Assembly (NCBI GenBank): GCA_022798895.1
Contig: JAAWNJ010000134.1
Span: 1-35,402, forward strand
Source of the DNA: Clostridia bacterium
GTDB lineage: Bacteria; Bacillota; Clostridia; TANB77; CAG-508
DNA: 35,402 nt
Direction: 5' to 3'
In this document: positions 1-7,572 of the stretch, in pieces
How positions within the stretch are numbered: position 1 is the first letter of the stretch
Layout: each line of letters begins with the position of its first letter
The notes under the pieces: generated by a model
What the model saw: the letters and a program-made list of their open reading frames with translations, nothing else
What the model was told of the DNA's origin: nothing
Database searches by the model: none
Translations under genes and position numbers: made by a program

Positions 1-133
1 ATTATATCATTTTGAAGTTAATCTTACAAATTTAACTTTGTGTAAAGTTTATTTCCATATTTATATATTACTTTTGGAAGTTACTTTGTAAATTTACTAT
101 GTGGTTTTCTTTGTGAAGATTTTATGAATTATA

Positions 134-162
134 TTGATAAATTCTATGAAATTTGTTATACT
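134..162 (+). promoter_or_regulatory. Sigma-A type promoter of the LCP gene
   Basis: A TTGATA box at 134-139 and a TATACT box at 157-162 are separated by 17 bases. Transcription would start near 169, about 35 bases before the TTG start of the LCP gene. Further upstream, 34-49 is a small palindrome (AACTTT, GTGT, AAAGTT) that could be an operator, but nothing confirms this. No gene is visible in bases 1-130. Confidence 0.65.
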
Positions 163-202
163 AAAAAACGAATTAAATTTTGAAAAATAAAGGTGAATAA
201 AT

Positions 203-1495
203 TTGAGTAAAGGAAAAAGAGCAATAGATAAAAAATCGAAGAAGAAAAAGAAAAGAGGAGTAGGTAAAAGAATATTTTTATTTATTTTACTAATCCTTTT
301 AGTAGTAGGTGGTTTTGTAGGTTACCGAATTCACAAAAATGGAGGAGGATTAAAGGGACTTCTTGCTACTGCAGTAGGGCATGATGAAAATACACTGAAA
401 AATTTACCTAAAATTTATTGTGTGCTATTAGGACAAAGTGAAACATTAACAGACACAATTATGATAGCAGAATATGACCCAAAGGAACAACAAGCATCTA
501 TACTTTCTATCCCAAGAGATACTTTTATTGGATATAATAAGGCAAATGCAGGTGGGATGGACAAGATCAATGCAGTTTACCAAACTGGTGCACAAAATGT
601 ATTAAAAGAATTAAATGAACTAACAGGACTAGACATTAAATATTACTTAAAAGTAGATACAGAGGCATTTAAAGTTTTAGTAGACAAAATTGGTGGTGTT
701 GAATTTGATGTACCAATTGATATGAAATATGACTCTAAAAGACAAGACTTGCATATTAACTTAAAAGCAGGAAAACAGAAATTAGATGGTGATAAAGCAG
801 AGCAATTAGTTAGATTTAGACATAATAATGATGGGACAACATATTCATATGAATATGGTATGGAAGATTTAGGAAGAATGAGAACACAAAGGGAATTTTT
901 AAAAGCTCTTGCAAAGCAAACTTTAAAAGTAGAAAGAATTTTCCAAATTAACCAATTTATCGATATAGCAAATAAATATGTAGAAACCAACTTAGACTTT
1001 GACATTATTAAAGATTATGTGCCATATATTGTAGAATTTGATATGGCAAAATTAAAAACGGAACAATTACCAGGAGTATCAGAACAAGCTGCTAATAGTA
1101 GACTTTGGATTTACTCTGCTGATGAAGTGAAACTAAAAGAAGTAATAGATGATTTATTTATCAATCCAAACAAATTAGACGAAAAAGACAAACAACATAA
1201 TAGTACAGTAGACACTTCAGGAATTGACAAGACAAAACTAAAAATTGAAGTATTAAATGGTACTTCTAGCAATACAAAACTAGAAAAGGTAGTAGCACAG
1301 TTAGAAAGTGCAGGTTATAGTATTAATAAAACAGGTAACACGACAGAAACGCAAAATTCGACTATTATTACAAGAGGAGAAGTACCAGACTTAGTACAAG
1401 AAGATATCAAACAAATTTTAGGAACTCAAACTGTTTCAAATGGTGGAAATGCCACTATCAATATTACGATTATTATCGGAAAAGATTATGAATAA
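203..1495 (+). CDS. LytR-CpsA-Psr (LCP) family cell-wall glycopolymer ligase
   Basis: A 430-aa membrane-anchored protein of the LCP family. These enzymes transfer lipid-linked anionic polymers (teichoic acid or capsule) onto peptidoglycan outside the membrane. A Lys/Arg-rich N-terminus (residues 1-24) precedes one membrane segment (about 25-45). The LCP core follows, with the conserved arginines in SIPRDT (near 100), LVRFRH and DLGRMRTQREFL (near 225). The C-terminal 90 residues (LKIEVLNGTSS onward) match the LytR_C domain. The start is TTG at 203, chosen because AAAGGTGA lies 7-8 bases upstream. The gene is alone with its own promoter and terminator, and is a host gene rather than a phage gene. 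The exact polymer substrate cannot be told from sequence. Confidence 0.93.
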   Translation: MSKGKRAIDKKSKKKKKRGVGKRIFLFILLILLVVGGFVGYRIHKNGGGLKGLLATAVGHDENTLKNLPKIYCVLLGQSETLTDTIMIAEYDPKEQQASILSIPRDTFIGYNKANAGGMDKINAVYQTGAQNVLKELNELTGLDIKYYLKVDTEAFKVLVDKIGGVEFDVPIDMKYDSKRQDLHINLKAGKQKLDGDKAEQLVRFRHNNDGTTYSYEYGMEDLGRMRTQREFLKALAKQTLKVERIFQINQFIDIANKYVETNLDFDIIKDYVPYIVEFDMAKLKTEQLPGVSEQAANSRLWIYSADEVKLKEVIDDLFINPNKLDEKDKQHNSTVDTSGIDKTKLKIEVLNGTSSNTKLEKVVAQLESAGYSINKTGNTTETQNSTIITRGEVPDLVQEDIKQILGTQTVSNGGNATINITIIIGKDYE

Positions 1496-1505
1496 ATAAC
1501 TAAAT

Positions 1506-1541
1506 AGGGGGCGCTATAAATTAGCGCTCCCTTTGTGTTTT
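1506..1541 (+). terminator. Rho-independent terminator after the LCP gene
   Basis: A 10-bp stem (1506-1515 with 1523-1532, one G-U pair) with loop ATAAATT is followed by TTGTGTTTTT. It lies between two convergent genes. The T-run favours plus-strand termination; on the minus strand the tract behind the stem is only moderately U-rich. Confidence 0.85.
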
Positions 1542-2893
1542 TATTCGAAATTATTAATTAAAGTATAAAGATGTTTTCCGCTAGCTTTCCTGCTTTTTTT
1601 ATGCTTACATGTTTTAGAATTTTTAGAAGAGTGTCCTCGAGATTTTGAGTTTTTCTTTGGTTTTAGTAAAGTGAAAAGTAAATATAAAGTAACAATAATT
1701 AAGCCAATGTGTAATAGTAGAGATAAGGTGTTGGAAGGAAGTACATCATTACCAGCAATTAAATCAGAGGAATAAGACTTTCCATCTATGGTATAAGTAA
1801 TAGTTCCTATTTTAATGCCAGAAGATATTGGTGCTTTTAACTTATCGATGGAAATTTCAGGATTCAGAGTTTCGGTACTTGCATTTTTTTCTATTAAAGT
1901 TTCGATATTGTCTTTAACTAAGACTTTCAAATTTTTTGTTTCTTCTGTTGCACTGCTAACCTCAACTTCTTGCAAAACACTATTTTTTTCTTGAAGAATT
2001 TCAATTGCATAATGGTCAAAAGCATAATCCAATAAAGCAATAGAATCTAAAAATTTTTCACTTAAACCCTCTTTCGTAAAATCTGCGCCTAAGACAACGC
2101 TAATTACTTCCATATTATCCTTTTTAGCAGCTGCGACCAAACAATTTCCAGCTTCACCAGTATAGCCTGTTTTTACACCAGTAGCATTAGGATAGTAGTA
2201 ATTACTTTTGGCAGTACTAGTATTTTTTATCAATAAATCGTTTGTTGTTTTAAAAGTACGGTCTGTTTTTGAATATTTATTAGTGGCAGGTAAGGTATAC
2301 TGTGTTTTTTTCACAATTTTGCGAAAAGTATTATTCTTCATAGCATATTGACCAATTAGTGCTAAATCATAAGCAGTAGAAACATGGTTTTTATTGTGAA
2401 TGCCATTAGGATTTACAAAATGTGTATTTTTACATCCAATTTCTTTTGCTTTTTCATTCATCAAATCAGAGAATTTACTCACACTACCAGCTACGTGTTC
2501 AGCAAGAACAACCGCAGCATCATTTGCAGAAGGAATGAGTAAAACATTTAATAATTGTTCAATGGTAAGTTCTTCTCCTTCTTTAATATTACACATAACA
2601 TAATCAGGCGGAATAGAATGAATTGCATTACGACTAACTGTTGATATATCTGTTAATTTACAGTTTTCCAAGACCAAGATGGCAGTCATAATTTTTGTGG
2701 TGCTAGCAGGATATCTTACTTGATTGCTATTCTTTTCATATAAAATTTTTCCAGAACTAGTTTCCATCAAGATACAAGCAGGAGAGTAGGTTGAAAGTGT
2801 GGAAGTATCAGTCGCAAAGGAGGTGGTTATAAAAGTTGACGAAATTAGAAAAGTCAATATCAAAAATACTATATATTTTAATTTTTTTATCAT
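1541..2893 (-). CDS. dacF: D-alanyl-D-alanine carboxypeptidase, DacF/DacA type (PBP5 family)
   Basis: A 450-aa serine-type D,D-carboxypeptidase that trims the terminal D-Ala from peptidoglycan stem peptides at the outer face of the membrane. A signal peptide or anchor covers residues 1-27. The three active-site motifs of the penicillin-binding fold are all present: SxxK as STTK (S64, K67), SxN as SAN (122-124) and KTG (241-243). A C-terminal hydrophobic helix (LSLLLHIGLIIVTLYLLFTL) followed by a very basic tail replaces the amphipathic anchor of PBP5. An upstream GTG (2908) would add five residues but has no ribosome site. ATG at 2893 has GTGAGG nine bases upstream, so I start there. It is convergent with the LCP gene and divergent from comEA. 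Confidence 0.93.
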   Translation of the reverse strand: MIKKLKYIVFLILTFLISSTFITTSFATDTSTLSTYSPACILMETSSGKILYEKNSNQVRYPASTTKIMTAILVLENCKLTDISTVSRNAIHSIPPDYVMCNIKEGEELTIEQLLNVLLIPSANDAAVVLAEHVAGSVSKFSDLMNEKAKEIGCKNTHFVNPNGIHNKNHVSTAYDLALIGQYAMKNNTFRKIVKKTQYTLPATNKYSKTDRTFKTTNDLLIKNTSTAKSNYYYPNATGVKTGYTGEAGNCLVAAAKKDNMEVISVVLGADFTKEGLSEKFLDSIALLDYAFDHYAIEILQEKNSVLQEVEVSSATEETKNLKVLVKDNIETLIEKNASTETLNPEISIDKLKAPISSGIKIGTITYTIDGKSYSSDLIAGNDVLPSNTLSLLLHIGLIIVTLYLLFTLLKPKKNSKSRGHSSKNSKTCKHKKSRKASGKHLYTLINNFE

Positions 2894-2966
2894 ATTTAGA
2901 AACCTCACGTTTTATCTATTTTAATTTATGTAGATTGTTCAATTTTAGAAGTGTAAAACAAATATA

Positions 2967-2995
2967 ACTATATATGAAAATCAAAATAATTGCAA
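2967..2995 (-). promoter_or_regulatory. Promoter of the dacF-like gene
   Basis: On the minus strand, TTGCAA (2990-2995) and TATAGT (2967-2972) are 17 bases apart, placing the transcription start near 2960. No equally good promoter was seen for the divergent comEA-like gene in the same interval. Confidence 0.55.
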
Positions 2996-3027
2996 GTGAG
3001 GAATAAAAAATAGAAAGGATGAAGAAG

Positions 3028-3756
3028 ATGAGTAATTTAACAATGAAGCAAAAAGTAATTATAGGAATAGTAATTGGAGTTATGGTTTTAATTATTGGAA
3101 TTTATGGATATAGTATGATAGGGCAAGAAGGGGAGTGGGAAGGAGATGCTTTAGAATCAGATGAAAATTTAGAAAACGAAGTAACAAATCAAGAAAATAT
3201 AACAGAACTAAGCAATGAAGTAGCAAAGGAAAATAATATGACTTCAAATAGAGAAGAAAATGGAACAAAAAATTTAGATGGAAAGATTGTAATACATATT
3301 ACAGGAGCAGTAAAAAAGACAGGAATTTTGGTTTTGCCAGAAGGTGCAAGGATTGCAGATGCTATTGATGCAGCTGGTGGAAATACAGAAAATGCAGACT
3401 TGGACGAAGTAAATCTAGCTTATGTATTACAAGATGGGCAAAAAGTATATATTCCTAGCAAAGAAGATAAAGTGAAATTGGAAAGCAAGGCGTATATCAC
3501 GAGTAGAAGTGGGAATAATGTCATTGTACAAGCTACTAATGAAGATAAAAAGGAAGGAAGTGGGAAAGTGAATATTAACACTGCAACACAAAGTGAATTA
3601 GAAAATTTGCCAGGAGTTGGAGAGGCTATTGCCAGTAGAATTATTGAATATCGAGAACAAAATGGAAAGTTTAACAAGATAGAAGATTTGCAAAATGTAA
3701 AAGGCATTGGAGATGCAAAATTTAATAATATGAAAGATTATGTGATTATACAATAG
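3028..3756 (+). CDS. comEA: ComEA-like protein: SLBB domain plus helix-hairpin-helix DNA-binding domain
   Basis: A 242-aa membrane-anchored DNA-binding protein. One N-terminal membrane segment (about residues 7-27) leads into an acidic Asn/Glu-rich linker. An SLBB domain follows (VIHITGAVKKTG through QKVYIPSK), then a C-terminal HhH module (VNINTATQSELENLPGVG, GIGDAKFNNMKDY). This is the architecture of ComEA, the surface receptor that binds transforming DNA in competent Gram-positive bacteria. No comEC or comEB lies next to it here, so a role in competence is inferred from domain order only. ATG at 3019 is possible but AAAGG would abut it. ATG at 3028 has AAAGG nine bases upstream and is preferred. 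Confidence 0.85.
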   Translation: MSNLTMKQKVIIGIVIGVMVLIIGIYGYSMIGQEGEWEGDALESDENLENEVTNQENITELSNEVAKENNMTSNREENGTKNLDGKIVIHITGAVKKTGILVLPEGARIADAIDAAGGNTENADLDEVNLAYVLQDGQKVYIPSKEDKVKLESKAYITSRSGNNVIVQATNEDKKEGSGKVNINTATQSELENLPGVGEAIASRIIEYREQNGKFNKIEDLQNVKGIGDAKFNNMKDYVIIQ

Positions 3757-3762
3757 TTATTT

Positions 3763-3890
3763 TAATAGGAATAATACTTGAATAGTATTTACTTTTTTGT
3801 TTTTCAAATGCCCAAGGCGGTTAGCCAGTACAAAGGAGAACTTCAACTTGGTACCTTTTAAAACTGCAAAAGTAAATACTATTCAAGCCT
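3763..3890. repeat. Perfect 20-bp inverted repeat around a 71-base structured core
   Basis: Arms at 3777-3796 and 3868-3887 are exact 20-base complements (CTTGAATAGTATTTACTTTT on the left). Just outside, AATAGG and CCTATT pair again after a 7-base bulge. The core contains a GGC/GCC hairpin (3816-3818 with 3824-3826), a CCAAG/CTTGG pair (3812-3816 with 3847-3851) and an AAAGG/CCTTT pair (3832-3836 with 3854-3858). The last two cross in pseudoknot order. It sits between convergent genes, so it may act as a terminator, a small mobile palindrome or a structured RNA. I do not recognise the family. It accounts for the gap between comEA and the acyltransferase. Confidence 0.6.
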
Positions 3891-3926
3891 ATTAGTCAGT
3901 AAAATATCATATTTTTTGAGCCTATT

Positions 3927-4973
3927 TTAGTTTTTTGTTTCTCCATATAAGATAGGTAAGAATTTACTAACTATTTTGTAGGCTAAAAGTGATAAAAGGA
4001 TAGAGGAAATAGCCATTAATAAAGCCAAGGAAAGTTGAACAAATATATTTCCAGTTTTTAAATAAGTAGAGATAATTCCTAATTTACTTTGAAACACAAC
4101 TAATGGCATTTTATGTACTACTAAAATAGGAATAGTATGCTTTCCTAAATAAGAAAGTATATTGCATTTCTTAAAGAAAGAGAACAAATAACTATATCCT
4201 ATTAAAGAAAAAGTAGCAGATAAAATAAAAATCATATAACTGTTTTTGTAATCGTTATTCATACAACTAATACGACCATTAAATAGGTGTATGATGAAGC
4301 CTAAACTTAAACAGGTAATTGTTACTATTAATTTTAATTTATTAGAAAGCATTGGCAATTGTTTTAACGCATGTCCTAAAAAATAGAAAAATAGCATAAC
4401 TAAAGCAGTTTCAAAGCCAAAAGGATAAGTTGTGTTGAAAAAGAAATAAACAATGCCACCAATTGATAAGAAAAATAAAGCCAATAATAAGCTTTTTAGT
4501 TTACAATTTCTGGTTTTTTCATAAGATATTTTTGCAATAACGACTACTAAAAAATAGCAGGGTAAAAACCATAATGGTGAATTTTGCACTAAAGTATCAC
4601 CGTGCCCACTTCCATAAAGTACAGCTAATAAAGAAGAAGCAATATTATTAGAAGTAGTTTCTTCAGTTCCTAAAGAAGTTTGAATGTTTCCAGCAAATAA
4701 ATAATAAGGGATTAAGGAAAGAAGCGCAAAAACAAAATAAGGTATTAAGATCTTTTTTGCTTTTCTTTTTATAAAGGGAATTAGTTTTTCTTCTTTATTT
4801 TCGTGGAATAAATAACCAGAAATAAAGAAAAATAAAGGCACATAAAAAGAAGAGAGATATCTAGATAAGCCAGTAAGCCCTTTAGAATAGCCAATGCCAT
4901 GCCCAAAAACAATTAAAAATATAGTAAAGCCTCTTAAAATATTAATCCACTCAATTTGTTTACTTTTCTCCAT
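3927..4973 (-). CDS. Acyltransferase family 3 membrane protein (sugar/glycopolymer O-acetyltransferase type)
   Basis: A 348-aa polytopic membrane protein with about ten hydrophobic segments. The N-terminal pattern WINILRGFTIFLIVFGHG holds the family's conserved arginine and histidine; FFISGYLFHE follows. Members (OafB, WecH, fucose 4-O-acetylase-like) move acetyl groups onto surface sugars. The substrate here is unknown. ATG at 4991 would add six residues but lacks a ribosome site, whereas ATG at 4973 has GGAG eight bases upstream. It is the last host protein gene before the tRNA and prophage. Confidence 0.85.
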   Translation of the reverse strand: MEKSKQIEWINILRGFTIFLIVFGHGIGYSKGLTGLSRYLSSFYVPLFFFISGYLFHENKEEKLIPFIKRKAKKILIPYFVFALLSLIPYYLFAGNIQTSLGTEETTSNNIASSLLAVLYGSGHGDTLVQNSPLWFLPCYFLVVVIAKISYEKTRNCKLKSLLLALFFLSIGGIVYFFFNTTYPFGFETALVMLFFYFLGHALKQLPMLSNKLKLIVTITCLSLGFIIHLFNGRISCMNNDYKNSYMIFILSATFSLIGYSYLFSFFKKCNILSYLGKHTIPILVVHKMPLVVFQSKLGIISTYLKTGNIFVQLSLALLMAISSILLSLLAYKIVSKFLPILYGETKN

Positions 4974-5024
4974 AAGTATTGCTCCATTCAATTTATTTAT
5001 GATTTTGTATAAAAGAACAACTAA

Positions 5025-5050
5025 ATTATATCATATTTCTTTTAATATGA
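5025..5050 (-). promoter_or_regulatory. Promoter with overlapping palindrome for the acyltransferase gene
   Basis: A minus-strand TATAAT (5025-5030) lies about 50 bases upstream of the chosen start. Directly behind it, TCATATT (5031-5037) and AATATGA (5044-5050) form a 7-bp inverted repeat with a 6-base gap, covering the spacer and -35 zone. That position suits a repressor site. The -35 sequence itself is weak. Confidence 0.4.
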
Positions 5051-5123
5051 GGAATATTTTAGAGATTATTGCATAAAATATAAAGATGAAGACAAAAAGA
5101 AAGAGTTTTTTGCCTGAATGTAT

Positions 5124-5152
5124 TGACAATAAGGGCAAAAGGAAGTATACTG
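5124..5152 (+). promoter_or_regulatory. Consensus promoter of tRNA-fMet
   Basis: TTGACA (5124-5129) and TATACT (5147-5152) are separated by 17 bases, and the tRNA begins 28 bases downstream of the -10 box. Confidence 0.8.
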
Positions 5153-5179
5153 TAAAAGTAGTCAGATTTAATTAAATAT

Positions 5180-5255
<76 letters not shown>

Positions 5256-5267
5256 GTAAAATCAAAA

Positions 5268-5298
5268 GTTCTAGCAATTGGCTAGAACCTAATTTTTT
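5268..5298 (+). terminator. Terminator after tRNA-fMet
   Basis: GTTCTAGC (5268-5275) pairs with GCTAGAAC (5281-5288) around loop AATTG, followed by CTAATTTTTT. It ends the tRNA transcript before the prophage. If attL is inside the tRNA, this terminator is supplied by phage DNA. Confidence 0.8.
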
Positions 5299-5303
5299 GC
5301 TTT

Positions 5304-5332
5304 TGACGTAATTTTGACGTAATGTGACGTAA
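5304..5332. repeat. Three phased TGACGTAA repeats, candidate integrase arm-type sites
   Basis: TGACGTAA occurs at 5304-5311, 5315-5322 and 5325-5332. The copies are 11 and 10 bases apart, about one helical turn, between the tRNA and the integrase stop codon. Short phased repeats here fit arm-type binding sites for the N-terminal domain of a tyrosine integrase. The function is inferred from position. Confidence 0.5.
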
Positions 5333-5335
5333 AAA

Positions 5336-6409
5336 TTAAAACAAGTCTTCAAGAATTTTACTTGCTTTTTTATCTTCTTCTGGGATTTGGTCTAAGTAAT
5401 AATTAGTTGCTGTAGATGGTAAATGCCCAAGTCTTTTTGCTGCTGCAACAATATCAACACCGCGATTTACTAAAATGCTTTCATTTAATGCTCTTAAATC
5501 TTTTAGATTTATTTCTCTAAGATTATTATCTTTTAAAAATTGTTTGAATTTTTTACTATAAGTATCTGGATGCATTGTAAATAAGAAAGTATCTTCTGTG
5601 GGATTACCCAAAAAATTGATAATATAATCTTGTACTTTATTCATATAACTTCGAGGAACATATACCTTTCTCTTTTTTTCATTTTTAGTATCTTTCAGTT
5701 GTGTACCACCTCGAACTTTGATTATTCCACTTGAAATTTCGACATATGAATCATCTGTGTGAACTGACCCAGTACTAATTGCTACTATTTCCCCACGTCT
5801 TCCTCCAATTACAAAAGAAGAATATATTGCCATTTGAAGCTCTTTATCTTCTAAGTTTTCTAAAGCCATTAAAAGATCATTAATTTCATCATAAGAATAC
5901 AAAATAACTTCTTTCTTTGGTTTTGAGAAGTTTTTTGGTATACTTACTTTATCAGCTACATTAATTTGAAGATAGTCCCATTCAACAGCTTTATTTAAAA
6001 TGGACGAGATTAGCTTTATATAGTTTTTTACGGTCTTAGACGATAAATTATATTCCTTGACTAATTTGTTGGCAAATTCTTGAATATGAAGCCTTTTAAT
6101 GCTAGTCAATTTCATTCTGCCAAAATCTTCTAAGATGTATTTGTTTAATCTGTTTTTATAATCGTTTAAAGTAGTTGGAGAAAGATTGTCTGTAGCATAT
6201 TTATCTATAAACAATTGAGCAAACTCCACAAATGTAATATTACTTTGTTTTGAGTAAGTTCCTTTTTCTACTTCTGTAACAAATAAAGCTAGTAGCTTGC
6301 TTGCTTCTGTATCGTTATTAGCTTTTACTGTTTGGCTGTATCTTTCTCCATTGCACATATATTCTAAGAAGTATTTTCCATTACTTCTTTTTCTCATTGT
6401 TCCTGCCAT
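5336..6409 (-). CDS. int: Tyrosine recombinase (phage integrase)
   Basis: A 357-aa tyrosine recombinase that would join phage and host DNA at the tRNA-fMet site. Residues 1-55 form an arm-binding AP2-like N-domain (GKYFLEYMCNGERYSQTVKA). Residues 58-150 form the SAM-like core-binding domain. The catalytic domain has Arg in GGRRGE (204-205), Lys in KVRGG, the box KDLR (303-306), GH (328-329) and the nucleophile Tyr338. The usual H-x-x-R box has Lys303 in place of His, a substitution tolerated in this superfamily. AGGAGG lies just upstream of ATG 6409, inside the end of the small ORF before it, so translation is probably coupled. Confidence 0.95.
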   Translation of the reverse strand: MAGTMRKRSNGKYFLEYMCNGERYSQTVKANNDTEASKLLALFVTEVEKGTYSKQSNITFVEFAQLFIDKYATDNLSPTTLNDYKNRLNKYILEDFGRMKLTSIKRLHIQEFANKLVKEYNLSSKTVKNYIKLISSILNKAVEWDYLQINVADKVSIPKNFSKPKKEVILYSYDEINDLLMALENLEDKELQMAIYSSFVIGGRRGEIVAISTGSVHTDDSYVEISSGIIKVRGGTQLKDTKNEKKRKVYVPRSYMNKVQDYIINFLGNPTEDTFLFTMHPDTYSKKFKQFLKDNNLREINLKDLRALNESILVNRGVDIVAAAKRLGHLPSTATNYYLDQIPEEDKKASKILEDLF

Positions 6410-6538
6410 CTAATCCTCCTTTTTCTTCTTTTTTACAGTTACTTGTACTTTTAAACCTTCTTTTTCTGCAAATATATCCGCTATGACTTGATACAAGTTC
6501 TGTACATTCTCTATTGTCATTTCTGTTTTTTCTTGCAT
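6410..6538 (-). CDS. Small 42-aa protein upstream of integrase, unknown function
   Basis: An ATG at 6538 with GGAGA eight bases upstream opens 42 codons ending immediately before the integrase start. The predicted protein starts MQEKTEMTIENVQNLYQVIA and ends in a Lys-rich tail (VKKKKKED) whose codons also carry the integrase ribosome site. The size and position would suit a recombination directionality factor or a leader peptide coupled to int, but no motif proves either. Confidence 0.6.
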   Translation of the reverse strand: MQEKTEMTIENVQNLYQVIADIFAEKEGLKVQVTVKKKKKED

Positions 6539-6609
6539 TAGATTATCTCCATTTTCCCAATATATTTTAAATGTTTTTATAAAATTTCAGAATATTTTTT
6601 AAAAAAATG

Positions 6610-6638
6610 CATATACTAGTAAAGTCAAAATTTGACAA
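6610..6638 (-). promoter_or_regulatory. Candidate leftward promoter for the small ORF and integrase
   Basis: On the minus strand, TTGTCA (6633-6638) and TATATG (6610-6615) are exactly 17 bases apart. Its -35 box overlaps, on the other strand, the -35 box of the rightward small-RNA promoter, so the two promoters probably compete for polymerase. Confidence 0.45.
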
Positions 6639-6660
6639 GTTAAATATTATTTGTTATAAT
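6624..6660 (+). promoter_or_regulatory. Perfect consensus promoter of the small RNA, with palindromic operator
   Basis: TTGACA (6632-6637), a 17-base spacer and TATAAT (6655-6660) match the sigma-A consensus at all twelve positions, which is unusual in the window. GTCAAAATTTGAC (6624-6636) is a perfect 13-base palindrome over the -35 box and so is a natural repressor target controlling both divergent promoters. Confidence 0.75.
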
Positions 6661-6666
6661 GTATTT

Positions 6667-6740
6667 AACTTAGCAGGAGGCAGAGAGTTCCCCGTTGTGG
6701 AGCTCCAACATTAAATTGTTATGCCTCTTGCTCGTTTTTT
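6667..6740 (+). ncRNA. Compact three-way-junction small RNA ending in a terminator, family unknown
   Basis: A transcript of about 74 nt is predicted from the consensus promoter. P1 pairs AGCAGGAGGCA (6672-6682) with TGCCTCTTGCT (6722-6732). Inside it, P2 pairs GAGTTCC (6685-6691) with GGAGCTC (6699-6705) around a 7-base loop. P3 pairs AACA (6707-6710) with TGTT (6717-6720). A T6 run (6735-6740) follows, so P1 also works as the terminator. It has no convincing ORF. It is convergent with the DUF3800 gene, whose last two bases it overlaps. I do not recognise the family. An antisense or protein-binding role in lysogeny control is inference. Confidence 0.65.
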
Positions 6741-7518
6741 ATATAAAGAACTTTTTAATAAACATATCATCTACTTCTATTTTACAATCAATAATATACG
6801 GTTCTAATTTATTATACATGTCGATACAATGTTGCTTTTTTATAGGATTGGAGACAGCATTAAACAATTGTATACAATAATATTTGTTTATATAAAAATT
6901 ACATACATCTACCAACTGAACAAAATTATTTTTACAAGATTCCAAATATACTACTTTTTCAATAATATTATTTGTATTACATTCAAAATTCCAATGGAAT
7001 AATTTGTTATACAATGTATCAATGTCTTTAACTTTATCCCTTACTTCATCCAAAAAAATCATGCCATTTTTTTGTTTTTTTATTAAAAAATCATTATAGC
7101 CATTCGAAACACAGATAAATCCTAAAAGGTATGGATCAACTTTAATAGAAGGACCTATTTTTTTTGAAATTATCTTATTATAATTTGCTTTGACAATGGT
7201 ACAATTAAAAATAGGAAATTTATAACTAATAATAAAATCAACTATTTTTTCTAATATTTCTAAATCTTCTTGTAAAGAATATTTTCTGAAATCATATCCT
7301 TTTTTTGTACTTTTAGAAGAACTAAAAATATCAGTTGCATGAACTTCAACAGATGCTAAATCAGGACAAATTTCAATTTTTCTTTTTTCAAAAATATTGT
7401 TAATGTCATACCAATCATTATCTTCTAGTGCAATTCCTGTAAGTGAAAATAAAGGTTGAGTTTTATTATTAAAGTCGATTCCAGTATTGCCACTTTCATC
7501 TGCATACATTAAATACAT
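6739..7518 (-). CDS. DUF3800 domain protein (RNase H-like fold)
   Basis: A 259-aa protein beginning with the DUF3800 signature YADESG (residues 5-10), with further acidic residues in FLDEVRDK and the late FVQLVDVCNFYINKYY motif. DUF3800 proteins are widespread in phages and islands and are predicted to have an RNase H-like nuclease fold. Their biochemical role is not settled. It is read from ATG 7518 with GGAGAT nine bases upstream, downstream of the ImmA-like gene in the lysogeny operon. Genes placed between repressor and integrase are often expressed in the lysogen, so superinfection exclusion or defence is possible but unproved. Confidence 0.8.
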   Translation of the reverse strand: MYLMYADESGNTGIDFNNKTQPLFSLTGIALEDNDWYDINNIFEKRKIEICPDLASVEVHATDIFSSSKSTKKGYDFRKYSLQEDLEILEKIVDFIISYKFPIFNCTIVKANYNKIISKKIGPSIKVDPYLLGFICVSNGYNDFLIKKQKNGMIFLDEVRDKVKDIDTLYNKLFHWNFECNTNNIIEKVVYLESCKNNFVQLVDVCNFYINKYYCIQLFNAVSNPIKKQHCIDMYNKLEPYIIDCKIEVDDMFIKKFFI

Positions 7519-7572
7519 TTTAATTCATCTCCATTTTTCCAATGTATTTTCCAATTACTTTAATGTTAGCAT

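Noticed and set aside
6695..6880. Plus-strand ORF over the small RNA and the end of DUF3800
   Set aside because: It starts inside the RNA's P2 loop, crosses the terminator and has no ribosome site; it is a shadow of the DUF3800 frame.
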